A DNA stretch of 40,002 nt, taken from positions 1 to 40,002 of the forward strand of contig CABUKS010000023.1 of NCBI GenBank assembly GCA_902492235.1, written 5' to 3'. Below, one piece after another: positions 25,901 to 31,959 of the stretch. The notes under the pieces were generated by a model. That model saw only the letters and a program-made list of their open reading frames with translations, did no database searches and was not told the DNA's origin. Every line of letters begins with the position of its first letter. Within the stretch, counting starts at the first letter, position 1. Origin of the DNA: an uncultured Collinsella sp. GTDB taxonomy: Bacteria > Actinomycetota > Coriobacteriia > Coriobacteriales > Coriobacteriaceae. A program made the position numbers and the translations under genes.

Positions 25901-27709
25901 CTTAATGACCTTGAACAGGGCATTCTTGATGACGGAATAGGACAGGCCGGCCGCAATGTCGCCCACCGTGGCGCCTTCCTTTTGCGCCTGCTTGACGCGC
26001 GAGTTCATAAAGACCGTGCAGCGGCTGCCCAGGTCGACCGGGGCCTTGGCATGGATGGCAGCGTTTGCGAACGCGCGCACGTCCATATTCATAGAGACGG
26101 CGAAGCTCTCGATAAAGCTACCGCAACCCGACGAGCAGGCCTCGTTGAGCATGATGTGCTCGATCACGCCGTCCTTGACGCGCAGGCACTTCATGTCCTG
26201 GCCGCCGATGTCGAGGATGAACTCGACACCCGGCAGGAACGCCTTGGCGCCGCGCAGGTGCGCGACGGTTTCGATCTCGCCGGAATCGGCCTTGAGGGCC
26301 TCGATGAGCAGCGCCTCGCCGTAGCCCGTGGTGGTCACGTGGCCGATGGTGCAGCCGGCGGGGATGTGGTTGTAGAAATCGGCCATGATGACCTTGGCCG
26401 TGCCCAGGATGTCGCCGTTGTTATTGCCGTACCAGGTGTGCAACAGCTGGCCGTCCTCGCCCACGAGCGCGGCCTTCATGGTGGTAGAACCGGCGTCAAT
26501 GCCAATGAACACGCGGCCGGTGTAGCCTTCGAGTTTGCCCTTGGGGACGACTTCCTGGTCGTGGCGGGTTTTGAAATCGGCGAAGTCCTCGTCGGTGGCA
26601 AAGAGCGGATCCAGGCGCTCGACCTCGGCACCCTGCGTGTCACCCAGAGCATCGATAGCATCGATGAGCTGCGGGAACGTGCTGAGCTTGTTGGACTCGT
26701 GCGCCATGGCGGCGCCGCTCGCCACAAACAGGTGGGCGTTTTGGGGCACAATGCGGTGCTCCTCGTCCAGGTTGAGCGTGAGGTAGAAGCGGTGGCGCAG
26801 CTCGGAGAGATACTGCAGCGGGCCGCCTAAGAAGGCGACGTTACCGCGGATGGGGCGACCGCATGCCAAGCCCGAGATGGTCTGGGTCACGACGGCCTGG
26901 AAGATGGAGGCGGCCACGTCCTCGGGGCGGGCGCCCTCGTTGAGCAGCGGCTGCACGTCGGTCTTGGCAAAGACGCCGCAGCGGCTGGCGATGGGATAGA
27001 TGGTGGTGGCGTTGGCCGCGAGCTCGTTGAGGCCGCTCGCGTCGGTGTGCAGCAGAGTGGCCATCTGGTCGATGAACGCGCCCGTGCCGCCAGCGCAGGT
27101 GCCGTTCATGCGCTGCTCGATGCCGTTGTCGAAGTAGATGATCTTGGCGTCTTCGCCGCCCAGCTCGATGGCGACATCGGTGGCCGGGATAAGGGTCTCG
27201 ACGGCGCGCTTGCTGGCGATGACCTCCTGAACAAACTCCAGGTCGAGCCACTGGGACAGCAGCAGGCCGCCCGAACCGGTGATGGCGCAGGTCATCTGGG
27301 CCGTCGGCAGCACGGTCGCAGCGCCCTCGAACAAGTCGCGGGCGCAAGCGCGGACGTCGGTGTGGTGACGCTGGTACTTGGCGTAGACGATCTGGTTATC
27401 GTCGTTGAGCACGGCGAGCTTAACGGTGGTGGAGCCCACGTCAATGCCCAGGTGCAGGTTGCCACGAGCGTTCTCGGGGTTGAAGATTGCACCTTCGGGG
27501 GCGTGGGCGGCGGCTACGGGCTCGGCGGCGGTGGCGGGCTCGCTAGCGACGGACGTCTCCCCTGCCGCGTTCTTGGCATCGGCAACTGCCTCGGCAACTT
27601 TCTCGGCAGCCGCGGCCGCAGCCTTCTGCGCGGCGTCCACCACGACGGGCGCGGCCTCACGCGCGGCAGCGACCATACGGTCCTTGATGCCCTCGACGAG
27701 TTTGCTCAT
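22928..27709 (-). CDS. Fused acyl-CoA dehydratase activase-like protein (two BadF/BadG/BcrA/BcrD ATPase domains, DUF2229 and HgdB-like region)
   Basis: Product of 1593 residues; AGAGGAGAG precedes the ATG. Residues 1-80 are an Ala-rich helical or disordered extension. Two ASKHA ATPase domains follow, with phosphate motifs GIDVGSTTVK (88-97) and GIDAGSTTMK (403-412). Each keeps a cysteine pair like the cluster ligands of HgdC activators: GTCAGGTGAF and SRCGVF in the first, EACSSGCGSF and SRCTVF in the second. A CGRCSNNC motif follows near residue 700. The DUF2229 block opens with VGIPRALNMYENYPFW and includes ESVCYPAKMSHGH and NCYNCPIVMSYP. The C-terminal part resembles the HgdB dehydratase subunit (NNDICYPSILVTGQ, QTGGGCRATNYIALIRK) and ends in CVSCGP. 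Such fusions are common in gut anaerobes; their substrate is not established. The preceding TetR gene is 11 bases away. Confidence 0.9.
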   Translation of the reverse strand: MSKLVEGIKDRMVAAAREAAPVVVDAAQKAAAAAAEKVAEAVADAKNAAGETSVASEPATAAEPVAAAHAPEGAIFNPENARGNLHLGIDVGSTTVKLAVLNDDNQIVYAKYQRHHTDVRACARDLFEGAATVLPTAQMTCAITGSGGLLLSQWLDLEFVQEVIASKRAVETLIPATDVAIELGGEDAKIIYFDNGIEQRMNGTCAGGTGAFIDQMATLLHTDASGLNELAANATTIYPIASRCGVFAKTDVQPLLNEGARPEDVAASIFQAVVTQTISGLACGRPIRGNVAFLGGPLQYLSELRHRFYLTLNLDEEHRIVPQNAHLFVASGAAMAHESNKLSTFPQLIDAIDALGDTQGAEVERLDPLFATDEDFADFKTRHDQEVVPKGKLEGYTGRVFIGIDAGSTTMKAALVGEDGQLLHTWYGNNNGDILGTAKVIMADFYNHIPAGCTIGHVTTTGYGEALLIEALKADSGEIETVAHLRGAKAFLPGVEFILDIGGQDMKCLRVKDGVIEHIMLNEACSSGCGSFIESFAVSMNMDVRAFANAAIHAKAPVDLGSRCTVFMNSRVKQAQKEGATVGDIAAGLSYSVIKNALFKVIKLRDPKEIGSQVIVQGGTFMSDATLRAFEQLTGVHAVRPDIAGCMGAYGAALLARDRAGADGTSAILSAEDIAHLTVTQKHVRCGRCSNNCQLTVNDFGGGRRFITGNRCEKGAGHKKQKTEAPNLFKKKNELLFNREVLSPDEAPRGTVGIPRALNMYENYPFWHAFFTRLGFSVQLSDQSSKKTYQAGIESMPSESVCYPAKMSHGHVMNLIDRDVDFIWMPCVRWERKEDPTAGNCYNCPIVMSYPTALALNIDEIREQNIEFLYPFVPYHDKTELKRRLYQVLAVDRVADAEAGRGRVRGPKITRSEVDAAVNAAFEADARFHEDIQTMGEEALKWVEDHGGHGIVLAGRPYHNDPEINHALPELISSFGFAVFTEDSLAHLVKPERPIRVVDQWMYHSRLYAVARFVTMRNDLDLIQLNSFGCGLDALTTDQVQEILEASGKIYTVLKIDEVSNLGAARIRIRSLMAALKDQEAERLAEATAAGEAYEQGDAAPVAPSTDAPAFASRKYTFEAQRESASTAWPKVPFTEQMREEGYTILCPQMAPIHFDLVKEVFRGAGYNLELLPSTDHDAVEAGLRYVNNDICYPSILVTGQIMEAIESGRYDLSKTAVVISQTGGGCRATNYIALIRKALRESGHPEIPVISLSAVALGEDNPGFKITPALLKQAVYAVLFGDVMMQMLYRCRPYEATSGAANALYEEYMARARKLAPKFNRHNYTKLCREAIRAFDTMPLVGEGTKPRVGVVGEILVKFHPTANNHVVDVIEREGCEAVVPGLLDFFLYSMSNAELQKDELGSSATTRAGMQALIKLVDWMRTPVEEMLEKSRRFEAPERIGTMADKARTVLSVCNNMGEGWLLTAEMLDLIDHGAPNIICTQPFACLPNHVVGKAVIKELRRQHPESNIVAVDYDPGASEVNQLNRIKLMISVAKENMRAGKGFKLEKVAPLAMDEVTGQMRAHDGCVSCGPASEEAVASVAKRLGRGIKK

Positions 27710-27720
27710 TGTCTCTCCTC

Positions 27721-28431
27721 TTAGTTGTTGGACTCGACGGTTGCGGCGGTGTCGGCCGCGTCCTCGAGCTGCAGGTTCAATAGCTTCAAGCCGTATTCCG
27801 GCACGTTGATATCGATGGGTTGGCCATATAGGTCGCCGGGACGCACAAAGGCGATAACCGTCATAATGCGCGCCATGGCCTCGGGCGATTCGGTGAGCCC
27901 ACGCTCAAACCAGCGCTGAATCAGGCCGACCTCGGCACTCACGACGTAGGTAACGTAGTAGTCGAAGAACGTGCCCAGCGCCAAGCCCAAAATGCCCGTC
28001 TGTGCACGCGGCACCACGGCCTCGCGTGCGGTATCGATGATCTTTTTAATAAAGGCGGGGTCGCCGCCCGGGCCCAGCAGGGCCCCGATAAGGTCGCGAT
28101 TAGCCGCAAGATAGCGCAGCAGCTCAACCGAACCGGGCGCCGGCTCGAGCTCATCGATGTTGTGATAGAGATCGGGCAGCTGAGCTGCGGTGATGAGCTC
28201 AATGCGCTCACGGATCTCGGCCAGCAAGCCGTCCTCGATTTGATTGATAAAGTCGGGAATATCGCGGTAGTGCGAATAGAACGTGCGGCGCGTAAGGCCG
28301 GCACGCTCGGTGAGCGACGCGACGTTAATGCGCGAAAGGTCGCCGCTTTCGGCAAGCTCGCTGGCAAGTGCCTGGCGAAGGGCACGCTGCGAGCGAAGGG
28401 ACCGGCGATCGCATTTCTCGAGCTGGGACAA
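27721..28431 (-). CDS. TetR/AcrR family transcriptional regulator
   Basis: Product of 236 residues from a TTG start with AAGGAGG four bases upstream. The N-terminal DNA-binding domain (residues 12-60) reads RSQRALRQALASELAESGDLSRINVASLTERAGLTRRTFYSHYRDI (in parts), with the helix-turn-helix at VASLTERAGLTRRTFYSHY. The remainder is the helical ligand domain, including FFDYYVTYVVSAEVGLIQRWFERG. It is the first gene of a two-gene operon with the activase-like protein, so it probably controls that gene and itself. A palindrome and repeats in its upstream region (28453-28497) are operator candidates. The inducer is unknown; a CoA thioester would be a reasonable guess from the context. Confidence 0.9.
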   Translation of the reverse strand: MSQLEKCDRRSLRSQRALRQALASELAESGDLSRINVASLTERAGLTRRTFYSHYRDIPDFINQIEDGLLAEIRERIELITAAQLPDLYHNIDELEPAPGSVELLRYLAANRDLIGALLGPGGDPAFIKKIIDTAREAVVPRAQTGILGLALGTFFDYYVTYVVSAEVGLIQRWFERGLTESPEAMARIMTVIAFVRPGDLYGQPIDINVPEYGLKLLNLQLEDAADTAATVESNN

Positions 28432-28452
28432 GCGTCCTCCTTGTTACTCAGC

Positions 28453-28497
28453 CTGTGCGCTATTGCACAGTGCGAGTATTATTGCACACCGTGTGCA
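28453..28497. promoter_or_regulatory. Operator candidate for the TetR-type regulator
   Basis: TGCACAC-C-GTGTGCA (28483-28497) is a perfect 15-bp palindrome. CTGTGC and GCACAG (28453-28458 and 28465-28470) form a second inverted pair. TATTGCACA occurs at 28461-28469 and 28480-28488, exactly 19 bases apart. These sit 22-66 bases before the TTG start, where a repressor would block transcription. A TTGATG at the far edge of the palindrome could be the -35 box. Confidence 0.6.
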
Positions 28498-28522
28498 TCA
28501 ACACGTAAAGGCAATATTTGGA

Positions 28523-28553
28523 ATGTGACGAAGGGGCAGTCTCTTTGTCACAT
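28523..28553. repeat. Palindromic element E (GGGACAG-core family)
   Basis: Fifteen-base arms (28523-28537 and 28539-28553) flank one central A. All 15 positions pair if G-U wobbles are allowed in a plus-strand RNA (three wobbles). It is a diverged copy of element F at 28960-28988 (shared ends TGTGAC and TTTGTCACA). Confidence 0.75.
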
Positions 28554-28609
28554 CCAGCGACCGCCTAGGTTGTGCCGGTTGTGCCAGGCTTTTAGAGCGG
28601 CATTACCGA

Positions 28610-28638
28610 TTGTCCAAAATGTCATTCGTGGGTAGAAT
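28610..28638 (+). promoter_or_regulatory. Promoter of the candidate antisense RNA
   Basis: TTGTCC (28610-28615, 4/6) and TAGAAT (28633-28638, 5/6) are separated by exactly 17 bp. No plus-strand protein gene with a ribosome site follows, so it is read as a promoter of a short RNA starting near 28645. Confidence 0.6.
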
Positions 28639-28644
28639 AGTGTC

Positions 28645-28727
28645 GACGGCAGCCCAAGTTCTGGAAAGCTGGGCAGCGCCGTTGTTTGCATTAGGGGGTC
28701 AACGCCTTAGCGGCGGCGACCCCTTCT
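28645..28727 (+). ncRNA. Candidate antitoxin RNA, convergent with the small peptide gene
   Basis: Predicted from the promoter at 28610-28638 and a hairpin at 28695-28723. That hairpin has outer stem GGGGTC/GACCCC and inner stem CGCC/GGCG, with the peptide's stop codon (28707-28709) in its loop, and is followed by TTCTGTT. The roughly 80-nt RNA would be complementary to the last 21 bases of the peptide gene and to its 3' untranslated region. A first stem-loop (GCCCA/TGGGC within 28652-28674) could start pairing. Neither transcription nor ends are proven. Confidence 0.5.
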
Positions 28728-28832
28728 GTTGCGCTTCGAACGCTGCTTGAGTGCCTCGGAAAGGCCGACAAGCGCCGTGAAGAACGAGACCAAAGCGGTC
28801 AGAAGTCTCACGAAATCAATCAAATCGGTCAT
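28707..28832 (-). CDS. 41-residue hydrophobic/basic peptide, candidate type I toxin
   Basis: The ATG at 28832 has GGGAGG eight bases upstream, one of the best ribosome sites in the window. A second ATG two codons earlier is too close to that site. The peptide starts MTDLIDFVRLL, has one membrane-length hydrophobic segment (about residues 5-25, with LLTALVSFFTALVGL) and ends in a very basic tail (KQRSKRNRRGRRR). This is the build of small membrane-acting type I toxins such as TxpA and BsrG, though I see no sequence identity that proves homology. It has its own -10/-35 candidates (28897-28926), a leader that can hide the ribosome site, and an opposing antisense promoter. It could also be a plain small membrane protein. 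It lies between the TetR regulator and the HAD phosphatase and is unrelated to both. Confidence 0.65.
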   Translation of the reverse strand: MTDLIDFVRLLTALVSFFTALVGLSEALKQRSKRNRRGRRR

Positions 28833-28840
28833 GGGCATCA

Positions 28841-28858
28841 CCTCCCATCGGATGGAGG
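28841..28858 (-). promoter_or_regulatory. Ribosome-site-hiding hairpin in the peptide leader
   Basis: On the minus strand CCTCC (28858-28854) can pair with GGAGG (28845-28841), which is the Shine-Dalgarno itself, with two more A-T pairs inside after a bulged G. In its folded state the mRNA would be poorly translated, as in known type I toxin messages. Confidence 0.5.
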
Positions 28859-28896
28859 GCGCTGCCCGGCACACGGAACTGCCGCCAACAGTATCA

Positions 28897-28926
28897 ATTC
28901 TATCAAAGCGCAGTTAGATATGCGAA
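28897..28926 (-). promoter_or_regulatory. Promoter candidate of the small peptide gene
   Basis: On the minus strand TTCGCA (28926-28921, 4/6) and TAGAAT (28902-28897, 5/6) are 18 bp apart. Transcription from here would give a leader of about 58 bases. Confidence 0.5.
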
Positions 28927-28959
28927 TGTTTGTTCGTATTTCAAGAGACCAGCGTCACC

Positions 28960-28988
28960 TGTGACAAAGGGACAGTCCCTTTGTCACA
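28960..28988. repeat. Palindromic element F, abutting the HAD gene stop codon
   Basis: Fourteen-base perfect arms (TGTGACAAAGGGAC, 28960-28973, and its complement 28975-28988) around one A. The right end touches the TAA of the HAD phosphatase gene (28989-28991). It is the most perfect copy of the GGGACAG-core family in the window. Confidence 0.85.
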
Positions 28989-29846
28989 TTATTCGATGAC
29001 GGTGCGAGAGTTTTGCTTGCGCATGGTGGCGAGCATGTGTTTGGGAACGGCGTGGACCATGCAGCTGCCGATAGTCGCGCTCGCGGCGGCCTTAGCTGCA
29101 TCGCTTGCGTTTTTGGTCGCGTAGCTGTGGCGGAAACGCTTGAGCATGGCGATGTCGTTGCCGCCGTCGCCGTAGACCGCGACCTCGTCCTCGGCAATGC
29201 CGTAGTAGCCCGCCAGCCAGGACACACTCTCGCCCTTGTTGCACGCCGCGTCCGTGATCTCAAACATCACCGGGTCAAACGGCGCGTTGACTACACGGTC
29301 CGAGCGCTCGGCCAAATATGCCTTAAGGTCGCGCTCCAGCTCGTGCGAGGTCACGCGGCAGTTGATCTTACACACATCGTGGCGCAGGATGTCGCCGATT
29401 GACTGATCGAAATACTGCTCCTCGTGATACCCGCCACGCGCGCGCATGCCGTGCATCACGATGCGCTTGATAGGGCTGTCCTTCTTAAAGCCCGCCTGGT
29501 GCATCTCGAACGAACCGCTCGAGAACATGCCGTCGGGCGTGGAGCAGTCGAAGCAAATGTTCGGAAACGCCTTGAGCAGCTCCTCGGTAACCTGCGGGTC
29601 GATGATCCAGGTCTTGAGCACCTCGCCGTGGCTGTTGCGCACGATGGATCCGTTGGAGCAGCAGGCGTTGAGTGCCAGACCTGTAAAGCCATGCTCGCCG
29701 ATTGGCAACGTCGAGCGTCCGGTCGCGGGAACCACATGCAGGCCAGCCTCGGTCAGCTCGCGAATGGCACGGCGGATGGTCCCATCCGCCTCGTGCAGGG
29801 CGTTCAGCAGCGTTCCGTCTAAGTCACTCGCAAACATCTTGATCAT
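28989..29846 (-). CDS. HAD superfamily hydrolase, Cof-type phosphatase
   Basis: Product of 285 residues with AAGGAGAGG before the ATG. HAD motif I is MFASDLDGTLLN (Asp9 and Asp11), motif II VVPATGRS, motif III is the lysine around CNKGESVSWL, and motif IV VYGDGGNDIAML. The cap domain between motifs II and III is of the large C2B type found in Cof/YidA proteins. Such enzymes dephosphorylate sugar phosphates or flavin mononucleotide; the substrate cannot be told. Downstream it ends directly at palindromic element F, and upstream lies the P-II gene with a strong hairpin between. Confidence 0.92.
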   Translation of the reverse strand: MIKMFASDLDGTLLNALHEADGTIRRAIRELTEAGLHVVPATGRSTLPIGEHGFTGLALNACCSNGSIVRNSHGEVLKTWIIDPQVTEELLKAFPNICFDCSTPDGMFSSGSFEMHQAGFKKDSPIKRIVMHGMRARGGYHEEQYFDQSIGDILRHDVCKINCRVTSHELERDLKAYLAERSDRVVNAPFDPVMFEITDAACNKGESVSWLAGYYGIAEDEVAVYGDGGNDIAMLKRFRHSYATKNASDAAKAAASATIGSCMVHAVPKHMLATMRKQNSRTVIE

Positions 29847-29887
29847 GGATACGCCTCTCCTTCGTCTGCACGATATTGTAGACGAGA

Positions 29888-29917
29888 ACGGGCGCGCCCC
29901 GAGAGAGGCGCGCCCGT
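29888..29917 (-). terminator. Hairpin after the P-II gene
   Basis: Perfect 11-bp stem ACGGGCGCGCC (29888-29898) against 29907-29917 with an 8-nt loop. It lies 16 bases past the P-II stop (29934). The minus-strand tail TTCTCGTC is only weakly T-rich. Confidence 0.65.
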
Positions 29918-29933
29918 CAGGCGAAAGATTGTC

Positions 29934-30272
29934 CTACACCGCGGCGGGGCCGTGCTCGCCGGTACGGATGCGGATGACTTCTTCGACCGGCTCGACCCAA
30001 ATCTTGCCGTCACCGACGGCACCGGTGCGGGCGGCGTTGCAGATGATGTCGACAATGCCGTCAACATGCTCATCGGCACAAATGAGCGTGAACTGCACCT
30101 TAGGGATCGTGTTGACAAGCAACTCGTTGCCGCGCACGTATTCCTTCCAGCCATGCTGCGCGCCGCAGCCCTGCACTTGGTTGATAGTCATGCCACGAAC
30201 ATCGGCAGCAAACAGCGCGTCTTTAAGAACCTCAAGCTTTTCGGCACGAACGATCGCCGTAATTTTCTTCAT
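29934..30272 (-). CDS. glnB: P-II family nitrogen regulatory protein
   Basis: Product of 112 residues, full length; AGAGAGG precedes the ATG. It starts MKKITAIVRAEKLEVLKDAL and closes with the family signature ARTGAVGDGKIWVEPVEEVIRIRTGE. In the T-loop the glutamine in GAQHG is kept (ligand site), but the tyrosine that is uridylylated in enteric P-II (Tyr51) is replaced: RGNELLVNTIPK has Leu. It is therefore likely controlled by ATP, ADP and 2-oxoglutarate binding alone. It lies just downstream of the ammonium transporter on the same strand and would gate that channel, as GlnK does for AmtB. The name glnB is used for the family, not for a proven orthologue. Confidence 0.93.
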   Translation of the reverse strand: MKKITAIVRAEKLEVLKDALFAADVRGMTINQVQGCGAQHGWKEYVRGNELLVNTIPKVQFTLICADEHVDGIVDIICNAARTGAVGDGKIWVEPVEEVIRIRTGEHGPAAV

Positions 30273-30380
30273 AGTGAATTCCTCTCTTTAATAAAGAAAT
30301 GAATTGTCCTTCACATGGCACGGGTTTCCCAGGTGCCGCAAACCAACCTCAGAAATCAAAAAGTTCAACTGACTGGTCTT

Positions 30381-30485
30381 AGCAGGTTTCCCAAGTGCCG
30401 CAGATTGCCGTGAAAGAGGAGCGAAGCGTACTTAAGTACGTGAGCGACGATTGAACGGCAAGGTGCGGTGCTTGGGGAAGCTGCT
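30381..30485. repeat. 105-bp imperfect palindrome between amt and the P-II gene
   Basis: The sequence folds around the centre CTTAAG (30431-30436, within GTACTTAAGTAC). Its ends are AGCAG and CTGCT, with matching inner blocks such as CCCAAG and TGCCG. The right end overlaps the TAG of the ammonium transporter. A partial copy of the left end (GGTTTCCCAGGTGCCGCA) occurs at about 30323-30340. It would be a large hairpin in the intercistronic mRNA, able to reduce or process read-through into the P-II gene. Confidence 0.6.
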
Positions 30486-31761
30486 AATCGAGTCCGGAGA
30501 ACGAGGGATACGCGCTCTCGCCGTGCTGACTCGCATCCAGGCCCAGCGCCTCGTCGGCCTCGTCCACGCGCAGGCTGCCGTGGAACAGCGCCTTGACCAC
30601 CGCGGCGATCACCAAGTCGAGCACCAGTACAATAGCGACCGTCACCACAATGCCCAAAATCTGCGAGATGAGCAGCGAGACATCGCCCGTGTAGAACAGG
30701 CCGCCCTTACCGGTCCACGAGAGCTCCGGCACGCAGAACAGCCCCGTGAGCACGCCGCCCAGGATGCCGCCGATGCCGTGGCAGCCAAACGCGTCGAGCG
30801 CATCGTCGTAGCCAAATTTGGTCTTAAGATGGCTGATGGCCAGGTAGCAGATGGGAGAGACGATCAGGCCCATGACCAGCGCTGCCCACGGCTCGACAAA
30901 GCCCGCGCCGGGCGTGACCACCACAAGGCCCGCAACCAGACCGGTGCTGGCGCCCACCAGCGTGGGGCGACCGGTGTGCACGCACTCGACGGCAAGCCAC
31001 GAGACCATGCCCGCCGCGCTAGCCGTCACGGTGTTGAGGATGGCGAGCGCCGCCACAGCGTCGGCCTTAAACTCGCTGCCGCCGTTAAAGCCAAACCAGC
31101 CAAACCAAAGCAGGCCGGCGCCCAACGCCACAAACGGCACGTTATGTGGACGGTAGCTCACCATGCCAAAGCCACGACGACGGCCAAGCATTAAGCAGAG
31201 GATCAGGCCGGTAAGACCGGACGAAATGTGCACCACGTCGCCACCGGCAAAGTCGAGTGCGCCGATAATGTCACCGATAAAGGAGCCATCGCCGCCCCAA
31301 ACCATGTGGGCAAGCGGCGCATAGACCACAAGCAGCCAAATGCCCAGGAAGGCCGTCATGGCACCAAACTTAACGCGGCCGGCCAGGCTGCCCGTGACGA
31401 TAGCGGCAGTGATCATGGCAAAAGCCATCTGAAAGGCGATGTTGATGATTTGAGGATAGACGACACCGTCCGCGGCATTGCCCTCGGCCGCCTGCAGCAC
31501 CTGGTTGAGTACCGGCAGGCACAGCAGCTGGTCAAGGCCTCCAATAAACGGGCTGGAACCGTCGCCGCCATAGGCCAGAGACCAGCCGGCAACAATCCAC
31601 AGCACACCAACCAGGCCAATGGCGCCAAAGCACATAAGCATGGTGTTGATGACATTTTTGCGCCTGGACAGGCCGCCATAGAAAAACGCCAAGCCCGGTG
31701 TCATTAAAAACACGAGCATGGTGCAGACGAGCATAAACGTTGTCGATCCCGTATCGTACAT
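30484..31761 (-). CDS. amt: Ammonium transporter (Amt/MEP/Rh family)
   Basis: Product of 425 residues; AGGGAGAG lies just before the chosen ATG at MYDTGSTTFM, while the frame extends 19 codons upstream without one. Eleven membrane segments are expected. Marks are the segment GLAFFYGGLSRRKNVINTM, the DFAGGDVVHISSGLTGLI family signature with the first pore histidine region, LLWFGWFGFNGGSEF, and CHGIGGILGGVLTGLF holding the second conserved histidine. The cytosolic C-terminal tail is short. It imports ammonium or ammonia and pairs with the P-II gene downstream, although the order (transporter first) is opposite to the usual glnK-amtB order. Confidence 0.95.
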   Translation of the reverse strand: MYDTGSTTFMLVCTMLVFLMTPGLAFFYGGLSRRKNVINTMLMCFGAIGLVGVLWIVAGWSLAYGGDGSSPFIGGLDQLLCLPVLNQVLQAAEGNAADGVVYPQIINIAFQMAFAMITAAIVTGSLAGRVKFGAMTAFLGIWLLVVYAPLAHMVWGGDGSFIGDIIGALDFAGGDVVHISSGLTGLILCLMLGRRRGFGMVSYRPHNVPFVALGAGLLWFGWFGFNGGSEFKADAVAALAILNTVTASAAGMVSWLAVECVHTGRPTLVGASTGLVAGLVVVTPGAGFVEPWAALVMGLIVSPICYLAISHLKTKFGYDDALDAFGCHGIGGILGGVLTGLFCVPELSWTGKGGLFYTGDVSLLISQILGIVVTVAIVLVLDLVIAAVVKALFHGSLRVDEADEALGLDASQHGESAYPSFSGLD

Positions 31762-31959
31762 TCGCTCTCCCTTGGTCGCATGAACGTTGTCGGCGCCCAT
31801 AATGCGGCCGAGGGGCAACTGGTGTAGACCAGATACGGCGTTGTTAAACGCGGCGTTGTTGAATGGAAACGGTGCCGCAATCTTGGAAACGGCGCGGCAA
31901 CGGACGCGAAACGAACGGGAAATACGCGAGCAAGGAAGCCGTGAGCGCGCCCGTCCCGG

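Noticed and set aside
23012..26830. 1272-codon plus-strand open frame opposite the activase-like gene
   Set aside because: It mirrors the codon bias of the minus-strand gene, has no ribosome site or family motifs, and the minus-strand protein is clearly real.
28690..28730. Small peptide locus as the end of a tRNA or riboswitch
   Set aside because: No cloverleaf or known aptamer pattern can be drawn; the hairpin is explained by a terminator over a stop codon.
28729..28917. 62-codon plus-strand frame over the small peptide gene
   Set aside because: It has no ribosome site and reads as the antisense of the better supported minus-strand peptide.
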